Part shown: one piece after another, positions 23,520-33,414 of the stretch
Position numbering within the stretch: position 1 is the first letter of the stretch
Layout: each line of letters starts with the position of its first letter
Source of the DNA: Branchiostoma floridae
Taxonomy: Eukaryota > Chordata > Leptocardii > Amphioxiformes > Branchiostomatidae
Reading direction: 5' to 3'
Length of the DNA: 64,000 nucleotides
Assembly (NCBI RefSeq): GCF_000003815.2
Contig: NW_023365716.1
Coordinates: forward strand, 160,410-224,409
Notes under the pieces: generated by a model
The model's input: the letters and a program-made list of their open reading frames with translations, nothing else
Told to the model about the DNA's origin: nothing
The model's database searches: none
Made by a program: the position numbers and the translations under genes

Positions 23520-24289
23520 TTGGACCATGTCGGGCTTTTCCCCATCTCGTCATGGAATATGCTAAAGAGACGAGAATGCTCGACGGACAGAATGTGCGCT
23601 GCAACGCAGCCGGAGAGATTTAGTTTCGCATGGGAGCCTGTTCCTATCGCCTGAAGCGGTTGCATTGACGTACGGAACGTAAAATGACTGGAAAGGAGAC
23701 TCCACGCCCATTCCTATATATGATTTATTCGAAAGAGCGAATGCGCGAAAGGCAGACTGCGCGTACGAACGCAAGACGAGGGGATTCCGCATACTGTTTC
23801 TATCGTCTGTTGAAGTATCCCCATTGACGTAAACAACGCAAACGGAACGAGGATGAGGATGTTTTAGTGTACATGATTTACGTTGCGAAACTGTGGAGAG
23901 CTGGCGGATAGATCAGACGACCGGAGTATGATAGGATGGAGGAAGCGGCCGGCAACGTTTCACATGATGTGACGATTTACATGTCAGTCATGTAGCGGTT
24001 TGTGCGTGGAAAAGACCTTTCTGTTTGCTACATTGTAGCAACGGACGTGCATCGCTGGCTCGATGCAATGGAAGCGTATCCAGCTTCAGTCTAGTTCACT
24101 GACAAGCTAGACTTCCACTGGACGCGACAGGAAAGACAGGCATTATGTACAGTGTGTAGAGTCGGCTCAACATGCCAAGGAAATTCTGCTGCTCTCTTTG
24201 ACAAGCACGATGGACCATGGATTGCCGTTACACAGGGTCTCTTCCTAAGGATTGCAACACTGTCCGGCGGACTACAACTCTGCTGAGCT
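23520..24289. repeat. Degenerate dispersed repeat, GC-richer; no gene
   Basis: Three ~130-190-bp modules end in CATTGACGTA-type words (about 23012, 23664 and 23821) and carry CG-rich segments such as GAATGCGCGAAAGGCAGACT. They look like decayed copies of the family seen at 18930 and 22360. No convincing frame. Confidence 0.45.
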
Positions 24290-25010
24290 ACAGCAGTCGG
24301 GATTCCAACCTCATCATCTATAGACAAGGTTGACATCAGCGCATTTGATTCACTGTGTTTTTACCAAACGTATGGCCAGATCGGCAGCGCAGTTTCAGTA
24401 GCATGCGCTTCTTTGGAGCACCAGCAGACGGGAATGGACTCCTCTGACTTTTGAACACTAACAACTGGACAAAGCAATCTATGGATGTATGTCCAGTAGA
24501 TTTCCAGGAGCACACAAGTCGGGCGAGCACCAACGAATCAGATTCTAACCCCCTGACCTCTGATTTTGATGCTCACTAACCACTGGACTAGAACTCTTTC
24601 TGGGCAATATACTTTCTTAAGACTCAGCATGAGCTGTGTTCCTTCTAAGGATGATCTCCATTAGATTTCTAGTTGCACGTAACTGGTGTGATAAACAACA
24701 AACGGGAATCAAACCATTTGAGATTTGATCCAGAGTCACTGAGCAATGGACAAAGAACTCTACCTGGGCGATCTCTTTAAGATCTTTACCTTTACGAAAT
24801 GGGCTGTGTCCCTGTCGGGATGTAGGGAGAGTAATTTGCAGTAGAACGGCAAGCAGCAGGTGAGCAGCAAACAAATAGGAATTGAACCTTGTGCCTTCTG
24901 ATTCCGAGACAGGGTCACTGCACCAAGCACTCACTCCCAGGTGATTTCTCAATACCTGTACTGGACGTGAATTCTTGATACTTGTACAGGACACGACGCG
25001 ACATGGGCTG
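24290..25010. repeat. Diverged tandem repeat that carries the NCS start codon
   Basis: At least two earlier modules (ending at ~24640 and ~24815) and a third ending in the NCS start region share the same order of parts. They have a reversed B-box-like segment (GGGAATCAAACC at 24704, GGAATTGAACC at 24878), CTCTGATT-type words, CACTGxGCxAxGGAC, and a terminal ATG(G/A)GCTGTGT(C/T)CCT word. That last word occurs at 24629, 24799 and 25003, with spacings of 170 and 204 bp. Only the copy at 25003 opens into the EF-hand frame. The B-box-like parts suggest SINE ancestry on the - strand. Confidence 0.6.
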
Positions 25011-25434
25011 TGTCCCTGCCAAGACCATGTGGCCGGACTGGTGCTGCATGCAGAGGCCGATGCGGAGGCAGTCCCGGCGGATGGTCAGCCAACTGACCCG
25101 GGTCACCAACTTCAGCGAGGCGGAGGTCAAGCAGTGGTACCACCTGTTCCTCAAAGACTGTCCGGAAGGAGTCTTAAGTGAAGAGAGGTTCGTGACCTTC
25201 TTCTGTAACTTCTACAAGAGGGGAGACTATGAGAAGAAGAAGGCGCTGGCGACTCAGATCTTCCGCACGTTTGATCGAGACGGGAGCGGTTCCGTGGACT
25301 TCCGGGAGTTTCTCTGCGGCATGAGCGCGTTGCTGAGGGGGACTACGGCTCAGAGACTCCGCTGGGCCTTCAACATGTACGACTTGGACAGGAACGGGTC
25401 TCTCAGCAGGGACGAACTGCTCAATGTCTTAAAG
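25003..25434 (+). CDS. Neuronal calcium sensor-like EF-hand protein, first coding exon (residues 1-144)
   Basis: Encodes the N-terminal two-thirds of an NCS-family Ca2+ sensor. These are small proteins that bind Ca2+ through EF-hands and regulate membrane-associated partners. Visible in order: an MGC start (Gly2 could be myristoylated and Cys3 palmitoylated, though residue 6 is Ala); a basic segment about residues 19-27; EF1 about 49-63 with the CPEG sequence, degenerate as the CPxG of NCS proteins; EF2 with canonical loop DRDGSGSVDFRE (91-102); EF3 with canonical loop DLDRNGSLSRDE (127-138). The ATG has G at -3 and +4, and an in-frame TGA lies upstream at about 24976. The exon ends AAAG|GTAAGT in phase 0. 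Joined to 45387-45599 it makes 214 residues, slightly longer than the usual ~190-200. The N-terminal ~30 residues are unlike hippocalcin, so this is a divergent member; no orthologue is named. Confidence 0.88.
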
Positions 25435-25779
25435 GTAAGTCGGCAGCCTTAAAGATCGGTTTTTATATCTTAAAGACAGGTCAGACCTGTTAAAAGGTGG
25501 TTTATATATATACCAATAGGTTTAATCGTCATAAAAGAGAATCCATTGGCATTGCCTTATACGTGACTTAAACGTCTTACAGATCGGTTTAAATGTCTTA
25601 AAGACAAACGTTTTAAAGGTGTCCTACCGATCGGTTTAAAAGTCGTAAAATTAAATCAGTTCATTGTCTTCAAGGTGACTCCAAAGTGTTAAAGATAAGT
25701 TCAACGTCTTAATTGCTAATCAAACACCCTCGTAATAGGTTGAAGATTCGTAAAGGTAAGGCAAACGACCTAGAGATAG

Positions 25780-25854
25780 GTAAGGTGTTTCAACATGTAC
25801 GACTTAGACAGGAACGGGTCTCTGAGCAGGGACGAGCTGCTCAATGTCTTAAAG
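25780..25854 (+). CDS. EF-hand-3 exon copy B (possible alternative exon)
   Basis: The 66-bp core 25789-25854 encodes the same 22 residues as the end of the first coding exon, including the loop DLDRNGSLSRDE. It differs from that exon only at synonymous positions (TTG to TTA, CTC to CTG, GAA to GAG). It ends AAAG|GTGAGT, a good 5' splice site. The only nearby upstream acceptor is a weak AG at 25778-25779, which would give 25 phase-0 codons. Homology to the first exon begins at the TTC codon, so the preceding QRLRWA stretch is missing here, unlike copies C and D. It could be a skipped relic, an alternative exon, or a cryptic exon. Confidence 0.5.
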
Positions 25855-26080
25855 GTGAGTCAAGAGTCTTACAGATAGGTTTAAACGTGTCAAAGTCAGG
25901 ATTAAACTTCTTAAAACCGTTCGGTTTAAACGTCGCGAATGCCAGTCGAAGTTCTAACAGCTGAGTTCAACGTCTTAAAGTTAAACGTGTTAAAGGTTAA
26001 TCATGCGTCTTCAAGATAGGTTCAAGTGTCTTAAAGGTATGCCAAACGACTAAGAGATAGAGTCAAAATTTAAAATACAG

Positions 26081-26161
26081 AGGCTCCTCTGGGCCTTCAA
26101 CATGTACGACTTGGACAGGAACGGGTCACTCAGCAGGGACGAGCTGCTGAATGTCTTAAAG
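26081..26161 (+). CDS. EF-hand-3 exon copy C (possible alternative exon)
   Basis: The core 26096-26161 encodes the identical 22-residue EF-hand-3 segment. Its differences from the first exon (TCT to TCA, GAA to GAG, CTC to CTG) are all synonymous. The preceding RLLWA retains RLRWA with one Arg-to-Leu change. A TACAG acceptor at 26076-26080 (weak pyrimidine tract) and the AAAG|GTAAGT donor would give an 81-bp, 27-codon exon, phase 0 at both ends. Inclusion would add one further EF-hand loop without shifting the frame. Confidence 0.55.
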
Positions 26162-26418
26162 GTAAGTCAAAACTAAAGTCTCAGATCGGTTTAAACGTCT
26201 TAAAGATTGGCTTAAACTTTTTAAAGGTGTCTTACCGATCGGTTAAAACGTCGTTAATACCAGTCGAATTTCTTACAAGTGAGTTCAACGTCTTAAAGTT
26301 AAACATCTTAAATGTTAATCATACGTCTTCAAGATAGGTTCAAGTGTCTTAAAGGTATGCCAAACGTTTAAGAGATAGATTCAAAAGTTAAAATGCAGGT
26401 GCGAACGTTATAAATCAG

Positions 26419-26499
26419 AGACTCCGCTGGGCCTTCAACATGTACGACCTGGACAGGAACGGGTCTCTGAGCAGGGACGAGCTGCTCAATGTCTTAAAG
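26419..26499 (+). CDS. EF-hand-3 exon copy D (possible alternative exon)
   Basis: The core 26434-26499 is again identical at protein level, with CTG, CTG and GAG as synonymous changes. The preceding RLRWA is fully kept. A TCAG acceptor (26415-26418) and the AAAG|GTGAGT donor define an 81-bp phase-0 exon exactly the length of copy C. The pyrimidine tract is poor (ATAAATCAG), so splicing would need help. Only RNA data can tell whether it is used. Confidence 0.55.
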
Positions 26500-26930
26500 G
26501 TGAGTCAAGAGAGCCTTGAGACCGTTTAAACGTCTTAAAGCCAGGTTCAAACGTTTTAAAACCGATCGGTTAAAACGTCGCAAATGCCAGTCAATTTTCG
26601 TATAAGTGAGTCAAACGTCTTAGAAGAAGGTTTAACGTCTTAAAAAGGTTAATATAACGTCGTTCAAGAGTCTTAAAGCCAAACGTCTCAGAGACAGTTA
26701 CGGACCTTAAAATGATTGTTGCGAACGTCATATGATGATTTCAAATGTCGTTAAGTTGAATCAAACCTTAGAAACGGGTTCATTAAAACATCCTTCTGTC
26801 GAGTAAAACATCTTAAAGGTAGGTCTGAATGCCGTAAAGGTAAACCAGATATCTTAACTTAAAGATGAGTCTTTACATCTTAAAATAAAGGTTAAAATGT
26901 CTTTGAGATGAGCCTACCGCCTTACACATA

Positions 26931-28614
26931 TGTGCTGGATGACAAGCTGCGGAGCACCTTAAATGTCAAAACGGTACTTAACGTTTTCAAGGACAACACA
27001 GTGCCTTGCAGGTACGATTGACGTCTGATACATCAAGTTCTTGAGTATGAGGTAAAAACAAAAATTTTAAGATTTACCAAAATGCCTGATACGTGAGCTA
27101 AAAGCAGCTTAATGTCTTCAATGTGGCTAACGCCTTACGTGGCTAACGGTAAGTTAGACATCATTAAAAAAATCTTGGTGAGAAAACGCAAAAAGTATCA
27201 CACAGACGCCTTGAAACCTTCGGTAATTCAGTATAAAATAAAGTATCTGCTTCTTTTCGTTCACTTTGTATGGATAAAGTATGGGTCTCATATACATTTT
27301 TGAATAAGCTGTTTAAGCTGTGGTAAGGAGAAGCTTTATATGAAAGGGAATGACTGAAGACGTAATAAACTAGTAACAGGAATCTTTGACGTAAGTATTT
27401 CAGTAATTCATATTCATAGCACGTTGCATTCGGGTTATCAACTTACCTTCTACAAAGAGACCTTCTACAAAAGACAAAAATAGACAAGAAGTACATTTCA
27501 TTTTATTTCCTGCGCCTGTAACACCCAGCACATATGTACTTGAGCCATTTGATGTCGACAATCGTTATCATTCCTCCGGACCAAAACTACATCAGAAACT
27601 AGATACGAAATACATATCTATTATTTGCAACATCTTGAATTAGTAAGTAACGTTGGCTGCAGACGTACTAAAAAAACACCTTTTGATGTCGCCGCAGTAG
27701 AGTGCAGTTTATAGCTGTCTACCATCCGGCTATGCGAACGTACAAATTGAAAGTACCAGTAACATCTAAAGCAGCGGAGATGCACTAAAACTAGGTTGCT
27801 TTGATGTCACCAGTGAGAGAGTGCAATACATCTCTGTCTCTTATCAAGAAAGAGGCGTCCTAGCCAATATTTCAACGTCAGGTCTTATACATGTCAGACT
27901 AAAGATTGCAATCCAGCAGAATTTCTGATTCTACCAGTAGCGACCGTCGTTGGATTCTCTTAGCCCACACCAGGCCTAAATCCTACATGGGTATGGATAT
28001 TCGGCAAAAAAATCGGGAAATTGGCTAGGGAAGTCAGCCCACGCTAAATATTTCCTTCCCGTCCGCATGGCCCGCCAAATACTCTGGTAGCAAAACTCCA
28101 CTGGCAAATTATTACCACTACACCTATAGTATTGTCCGCCGTCAGAGTCTCCGACCAGGATCTAAACTAAAAAAAGCTGGTTGAACGCTGCCTTGCTAGT
28201 TGAAACTGCCAGTAACTGCAGATTATCAGAAGACTTATGAGTCAATATTTCTGCACCGCTCATGGTTACCTTTCTACCCAGAGAAAGTGCTTTGAGAAAT
28301 AGTTTAGTTGAAATAAATGTTTCTCTACAGACTGCTTTAAGGCGCCTATCCTTCTTCTTATAACCACTGTAACAAGTGCTTTTAAAAAATCTGGCATTTT
28401 GCCAATGTTTGCGTGTGTGAACGTTTTTTTCTAGTTATTAGATAGTCATATAAATAGAACAGAGTAACTAAACCTGATATTGGCGCATGGAGAGATTCAC
28501 ATATGTGCCTGATCTGCAGCAGATCTAGACGCCACCTGTTAAAACTTGCGTGAACTGCAGCAAATTTCACTACACATTGCCTGTTTTTGAGTGAGCTCTG
28601 TTGCGGGGCATTTT
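26931..28614. other. NCS intron, no feature recognised
   Basis: Intronic DNA. Only weak traces of the CTTAAAG minisatellite continue to about 27130. No other exon or repeat was recognised. Confidence 0.45.
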
Positions 28615-28840
28615 TAAGTTTTTTTTTTAATTTTTATTTCTATTCGGCAAAAAAAACGAAGCGGCGAATCCGTTAACCAAAGAAATAAATTGGTGTGGCC
28701 AAATGGATGTAAAAATTAGTATTTTAATGGATGTAAAAAAGAAAAAAAAAAGTTGAAAAAAATCTACCTCCCCGGATTCGAACCGGGTGCATTGGTTTAG
28801 AATGCGTAAACTTTACCACTGCGCTAGTGCGAACATGTTG
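28615..28840 (-). mobile_element. tRNA-derived SINE, antisense to the NCS gene
   Basis: On the - strand, 28834 to 28764 reads as a tRNA-like head. It has an A box CTAGCGCAGTGGTAAAG, an anticodon-like stem GCATT/AATGC with a 7-nt loop (AAA at the anticodon position), and a perfect T arm CCCGG-TTCGAAT-CCGGG. The acceptor strands do not pair and loop position 37 is C, so this is not a working tRNA. T-runs follow (Pol III terminator-like), then a body with a repeated ATGGATGTAAAAA word. Confidence 0.65.
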
Positions 28841-29999
28841 AATAAATGCACTGAAGACTTAACTGGTTCAGGCCAGTGTTTAATTTCCTTATCTGCCCCA
28901 GTTTTCAGCAGTTCACATCCCAAAGGATTACCAGGATGACCAAGGGAAGCTTACGGGGAATAGTGCAAAGATGACTGAGCAGTTCAGCTTATAGTTACTG
29001 CTTTGTTCCGAGTCAAAAGTGCGTTTTCCGTAGAACCTGCTTATCATACCCAATTATCTATTGCAAAGTGACTCCGTGCTTTCACTTCAGTCTCCACCAA
29101 GCCGGAATCAGTTCCCTAACGTAGTTACAAAACCAAAACACGTCCCTATTGCATTAGGCCAGACCTTTTTAAATGTTTGCAACATTTTGTCGTCATTTTT
29201 TGAAAGAAATACCATCTTCTGTTTCAGTTGATGGTGCGTGAAGTGCATTATTCTTTTATCCTCCCCTCTCTGTTCACGTCACAAAAATAGCTCTAAAGAT
29301 ACTGGACCGGACACGCCTAGTTCGGGTCCCGTAAACCACTGCACACGAAAACGTTCAGGAGTATATAGGGGTATTCGAGACCGGACACATCATAGCCGGA
29401 TATTCACAGTTGTGTCAGTACCCAGAAATTCCTATTATTGTCCAGTGTGTTGAGTTGGGAAGAACGAAGGGTTACAGCCGCGATCCAATAACATGTTCTT
29501 ATCAAAGAGTTAGAGGAGTGTGTCCAATAATTGTACATGATGAATATTGCCCTGGATGTTTCTTAGGTTGAAAGTAGTTTAGCATACCATTTTATTCGCC
29601 CCTTCATTTTGGCTTCGGTTCTACTGAGATGATATTGGCGCTAGAGGAAAGGGTGAGTGGCCGTATAATGCAGCATCAGTGTTTAAAAAAAGGACCACAA
29701 CAGATTTTACCTTTTTTCAAATTTTCACTTATTTGCTTTGGAGTAGACTTTAACAATGTTGCACTTCACCCGTGTTATTGATCTATTGTAACAGTGCCAC
29801 TGGCATACAAACTATTTTTTTTTTTTAGTATTAATTTACCTGTCGGCCATTTTTACAACTGGGTGAAGTAGGGAAGGTTGTGTTAAATGACCTTCCCAAC
29901 AGCACAAAGTCTGGGGCACGGCGAATACTAGTATCTAGAGCTCCCGAGCCGAATACTCGAAAGGTTTTCAGTAGGTGAAAACTGGTTCTGGTAGCAGCA
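28841..29999. other. NCS intron, no feature recognised
   Basis: Intronic DNA without supported exons or repeat boundaries. A short T-run lies at 29816-29826. Confidence 0.4.
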
Positions 30000-30190
30000 G
30001 CGTCATTTTCCCGCCATTTATTCTTGTGACAGAATCAGCGCGGACGATTCCCGCCATTTTTCTCGTGACAGAATTCGCGCGAAATCTGCCCGGGGACAGT
30101 TCCGTGACAGACGAGCCGGATCAGCCAATGGCCGCCTGCAACACCCGATAAGCGGGAAACGCTCCGCGAACCTTATAAGGAAAGTTAGAC
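30000..30190. promoter_or_regulatory. CpG-rich block with paired E2F-like sites and a CCAAT word
   Basis: Two ~40-bp tandem units each hold TTCCCGCCATTT, TTGTGACAGAAT or TCGTGACAGAAT, and a CGCG word (30006-30082). The second contains TTCGCGCGAAA, a palindromic E2F-type site. AGCCAAT at 30124 and GCGGGAAACGC at about 30151 follow. CG dinucleotides are much denser than in flanking intron. This suggests an internal promoter or enhancer, but no first exon could be assigned. Confidence 0.35.
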
Positions 30191-31309
30191 AAATTACCGG
30201 GTACACCGCATCGCGCGTTACACCGGATGGCGTCATGCTGGCTAGGGGAGAATTTTCTGTTATTACTGTACAAGGATAGCCCCCTTAAATACCATAATGC
30301 ATACATGATTACACCTCATAAACGAAGTTTTAACTCAATGTGTGTTGCATAAGGATAGATTTACCACAGATTTATATATATATATAGAATTAGATGTTAG
30401 AATTCGCACAACTGTTATCAAGAAAATTCTTTTTCAAAATAATATGCCTATAGATATGAATCACAGCACCGCAAGGGCGTCAAACCTGTGTCTACACATA
30501 TACCTGCACCAACATACACCAACACACACATAAACATTAACACACACACACATACACAGTCATATTTCATCTACAAGTGTTGATTTAGGCCTTAGAGGTG
30601 TCATCGAAAACATCAACTTTGAACGTTTCATCCATCAGAATGTAGCACCAGGCACAGGTTTTAGATGAAGATTATCATACTCTAGCCTCCTTCAGGTTCG
30701 CATGACCAAGAACACGTGACAGATTGGCCACTTAAATCTGTTAAAGTGGCAGTCGACAATTAAAGATAGCTGTCTGTTGGGTAGGAACAAATCTTAGCCA
30801 TCTTATTATACTAACCATTAACTCAGATAAATTCATGAATGCTCTCCTTCTTACATTCTTACATATTTCTTACATATTAGGAAATATATGGATGCCTTGC
30901 GTCAATTTTAAAGAGTATGACTATGTATACATGTATGTATGTACATGTATGTATGTATGTATGTATGAAAGAATGCCTTATTCATGGGAGGAGGCCCAAC
31001 CATCATTTCACCAGCATAGCAGCGTTGCAGTTTATCGACTGATTGTCTGACGCTGAATTACGCCACATATACACACATAGATTAGATACTTGTTGATCAA
31101 CTTTTGTAACCATCCTAACCATCATAACGTATCAAATTTACCCCTGGAGTTATTGAAGACAACACAGCAATAAAGTGAACAATTACTGAATTCCAATCAT
31201 TATCAACATCGTCTCCCACTGTTTTTGAGAAAAAGGATTATGGTAGGGCCATTAAGTTAAAGTTAGAGATAGTATCTAAATTCAAGTAGACATGTACTAT
31301 CTTATTATT
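30191..31309. other. NCS intron; CA and ATGT simple repeats
   Basis: A (CA)-rich patch at 30510-30560 and a (TATG)n patch at 30920-30966. Nothing else was recognised. Confidence 0.5.
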
Positions 31310-32245
31310 CATTGTTTTTCTTGTCAATTGCAATTAGCCACCGGGTAAGAATTTGAAATAAACGTATAATTATTCTCATCACAGACGCACCATCGTACTG
31401 AAATTGGGACATAACATCAAAACGTAAAAAGAAAACATAATAACCATGTGGTAAGGTGTCCCTGGTTTTTTTTTTTTTTGTCTTTAATTTGTGTTTTCTT
31501 CTGCTGATCAATTTTCCTTGTCTATTGCTATTAGCTCCCGGGCATTTAATTTATTATCAACATCACAGACACACCATGGTATTGAAATTCTGACAAAACA
31601 TTAAGGAACAAAACGACAATCAAATGGTACTGTGTCCCTGTCTTCACTTCATCAGCCCATAACATGGGAACTTACCTTACTATTTTATCAACATTCTTCA
31701 TTGTTTTTCTTCTGTTGATTTGTATTTCTTGTTAATTGCAATTAGCTCCGGGCAAGAATTTCAAATAAACGCATTAACATCACAAACGAATCATCCTGTT
31801 GAAACTTTAACAAACATTAGAAGAAGAAAAAGTAAAATAAAACATAACAACAATCAAATAGTAATGTGTCCCTGGATTCACTTTAGCAGTCCACAACACG
31901 GGCATTAACATCGGCGACCTCTGACCCTTCCAGTGCCCTGCCGGTAAAGGTTAGGAGATGGTAACATTACCGTGAGCGCCTGAGCGTCACCCAGGGCGGT
32001 AATGGACTGTCTGCAAAGCCGTCCCTCGTGTTGAAACTTTAGCAAACATTAAAAAAAATTAAAATAAAACATAACAACAATTAGAAGGTAATGTGCCCCT
32101 GGATTCACTTTAGCAGTCCACAACAATTCCATTAACATCGGCGACCTCTGACCCTTCCAGTGCCCTGCCGGTAAAGGTTAGGAGATGGTGGCATTACTGT
32201 GAACGCCTGAGTGTCACCCAGGGCAGTAATGGACTGTCTGTAAAG
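31310..32245. repeat. Degenerate tandem array, ~190-230-bp unit
   Basis: Repeating order of parts: GTCAATTGCAATTAGC, AACATCACAGACGCACCAT, TTGAAA(T/C)TTT, ACATTAA(G/A), AAAACATAAC, AATGTGTCCCTG and ACTTTAGCAGTCCACAAC. The final two units (31865-32035 and 32090-32245) are closest, both holding GCGACCTCTGACCCTTCCAG and GTAATGGACTGTCTG. No coding signal. Confidence 0.7.
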
Positions 32246-32954
32246 CCCTCCCCTATAGAGAAAGTATCGTTACAACGCAGTGGTTGGTGCGTGGGCTGAG
32301 AAAGGGTAGCATGAAGGATGGACTGGCGAGAGAATATGTGAAGTACTGCGCTACAGGGCAATGACCCTAATTGACGCAGGCGCAGAAGGCCCAAAACGAG
32401 TCCATACAGTATTTTAGCCTATTTTCGACTTTTAGCAGGAAAATGTTAGAAACATTTCATATGGTGAGACAGTGTAGGGTGTAGACATTCAGATTAGGCA
32501 AAAAAAAAAACAAGGTTTTGGTTGATTTTTTTTAGCCTGACCTGACCCCTAATTTGAAGTGGTCAGTCCCTAACTTGAGGTCAGGTGATGCCAAGATGGC
32601 GGCAAACACGAAGACTACGAGACCTTCCACTGGCCAGAAAGTTTAAATATTAGACTTTTGGACACTTGAGATAGCGGGCTGCTGTTTGGGGTGAGTTCTT
32701 ATGACCTGGAATGTTCACGGATGAGATTATGACACCCTGAACTTGCTAACTTTTACATTATCGCCTATGCAGATTTGTATTAGTGGTAACTGCTCTACAT
32801 GTCCCGTCGTGTAATTACCTCCGTAAAACATAGACGTATAGTTTTTGGTGTGTGTGTCTGGGTGTGTGTCTGGGTGTGTGTCTGTTTGTGTGTCCGGATA
32901 TTTTTGGTCACCATAGTTCTAGAACCTGGGTGTTAAATGTCTCCTGGGAGGACC

Positions 32955-33241
32955 GAGTGAGGAACTCCACACTGTACGGTGACCTCCCTAGACTCTCTCA
33001 TAAGATCAGGAAATGGAGGATGGCGCTGGCCGGACATTGTGTCAGACACAAAGAACTGGTCGCTAACCAGCTTATCCTCTGGGAACCAACAGAAGGAAAG
33101 AGAAGAAGGGGCAGAATGCGGACAACCCTCATTAACAACCTTAAAAGAGACACACAAATCAGTAACATCATCACAGCTGAGCTTCGCTCCCTCATGGAAG
33201 ACAAGTTTGAGTGGAGAAGAAGGATCCATTGTGACCCGTGA
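32955..33241 (+). pseudogene. C-terminal fragment of an RTE-like non-LTR retrotransposon
   Basis: The frame reads LSHKIRKWRMALAGHCVRHK, then LILWEPTEGKRRRGRMRTTL and the TGA at 33239-33241. The order (R)LAGH-R-LILWEP-G-RRGR-T is the conserved C-terminal tail after the reverse transcriptase of RTE-like and related elements. The palm domain and endonuclease are absent, so this is a 5'-truncated insertion. Upstream, 32850-32935 is a GTGTGTCTG-rich repeat ending GGTCACCATAGTTCTAGAAC, probably a separate repeat. Insertion is in sense with the NCS gene, inside its intron. Confidence 0.7.
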
Positions 33242-33281
33242 AGGCATCTCAAAGATGTCCACGTTCAAGGTTCAAGGTTCA

Positions 33282-33414
33282 CTTTATTTTTATACAGACG
33301 TTTCAAAAGGCATCCACCTTTCTTCCTCAGTGAAATAAATAAATAAATAATTAATTTTTATTTCACTGAGGAAGAAAGGTGGATGCCTTTTGAAACGTCT
33401 GTATAAAAATAAAG
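33282..33414. repeat. Perfect 58-bp palindrome (hairpin) with 17-bp spacer
   Basis: 33282-33339 and 33357-33414 are exact reverse complements. The spacer is AT-rich (AAATAA repeats). The arm contains CACTGAGGAAGAAAGGTGG, TTTTGAAACGTCTG and AAAATAAAG, and resembles single-arm sequences at 60410-60480 and 61925-61990. Zero mismatches imply recent origin or gene conversion. Confidence 0.9.

Larger units (their letters stand above)
25441..26930 (+). repeat. Splice-junction-like degenerate minisatellite
   Basis: From just after the first 5' splice site the intron is a run of variants of (A/C)GTCTTAAAG followed by GTnnGTTTAAAC, roughly every 18-25 bp (about 30 recognisable by eye). The word CTTAAAGGT(A/G)AGT is the end of the EF3 exon plus its 5' splice site, so many units look like extra donors, for example near 26029 and 26815. 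A higher-order ~310-420-bp period contains the extra exon copies, and a fourth such unit after 26500 has no exon. Traces continue weakly to about 27130. Confidence 0.75.

Noticed and set aside
28764-28834. Functional tRNA on the - strand
   Set aside because: T arm and A box are good, but acceptor strands do not pair and the anticodon loop is atypical; treated as the head of a SINE.
32590-32650. CCAAGATGGCGGC as a translation start or promoter element
   Set aside because: The YY1-like CAAGATGGCGGC is real, but the frame stops after 16 codons and no consensus donor follows.
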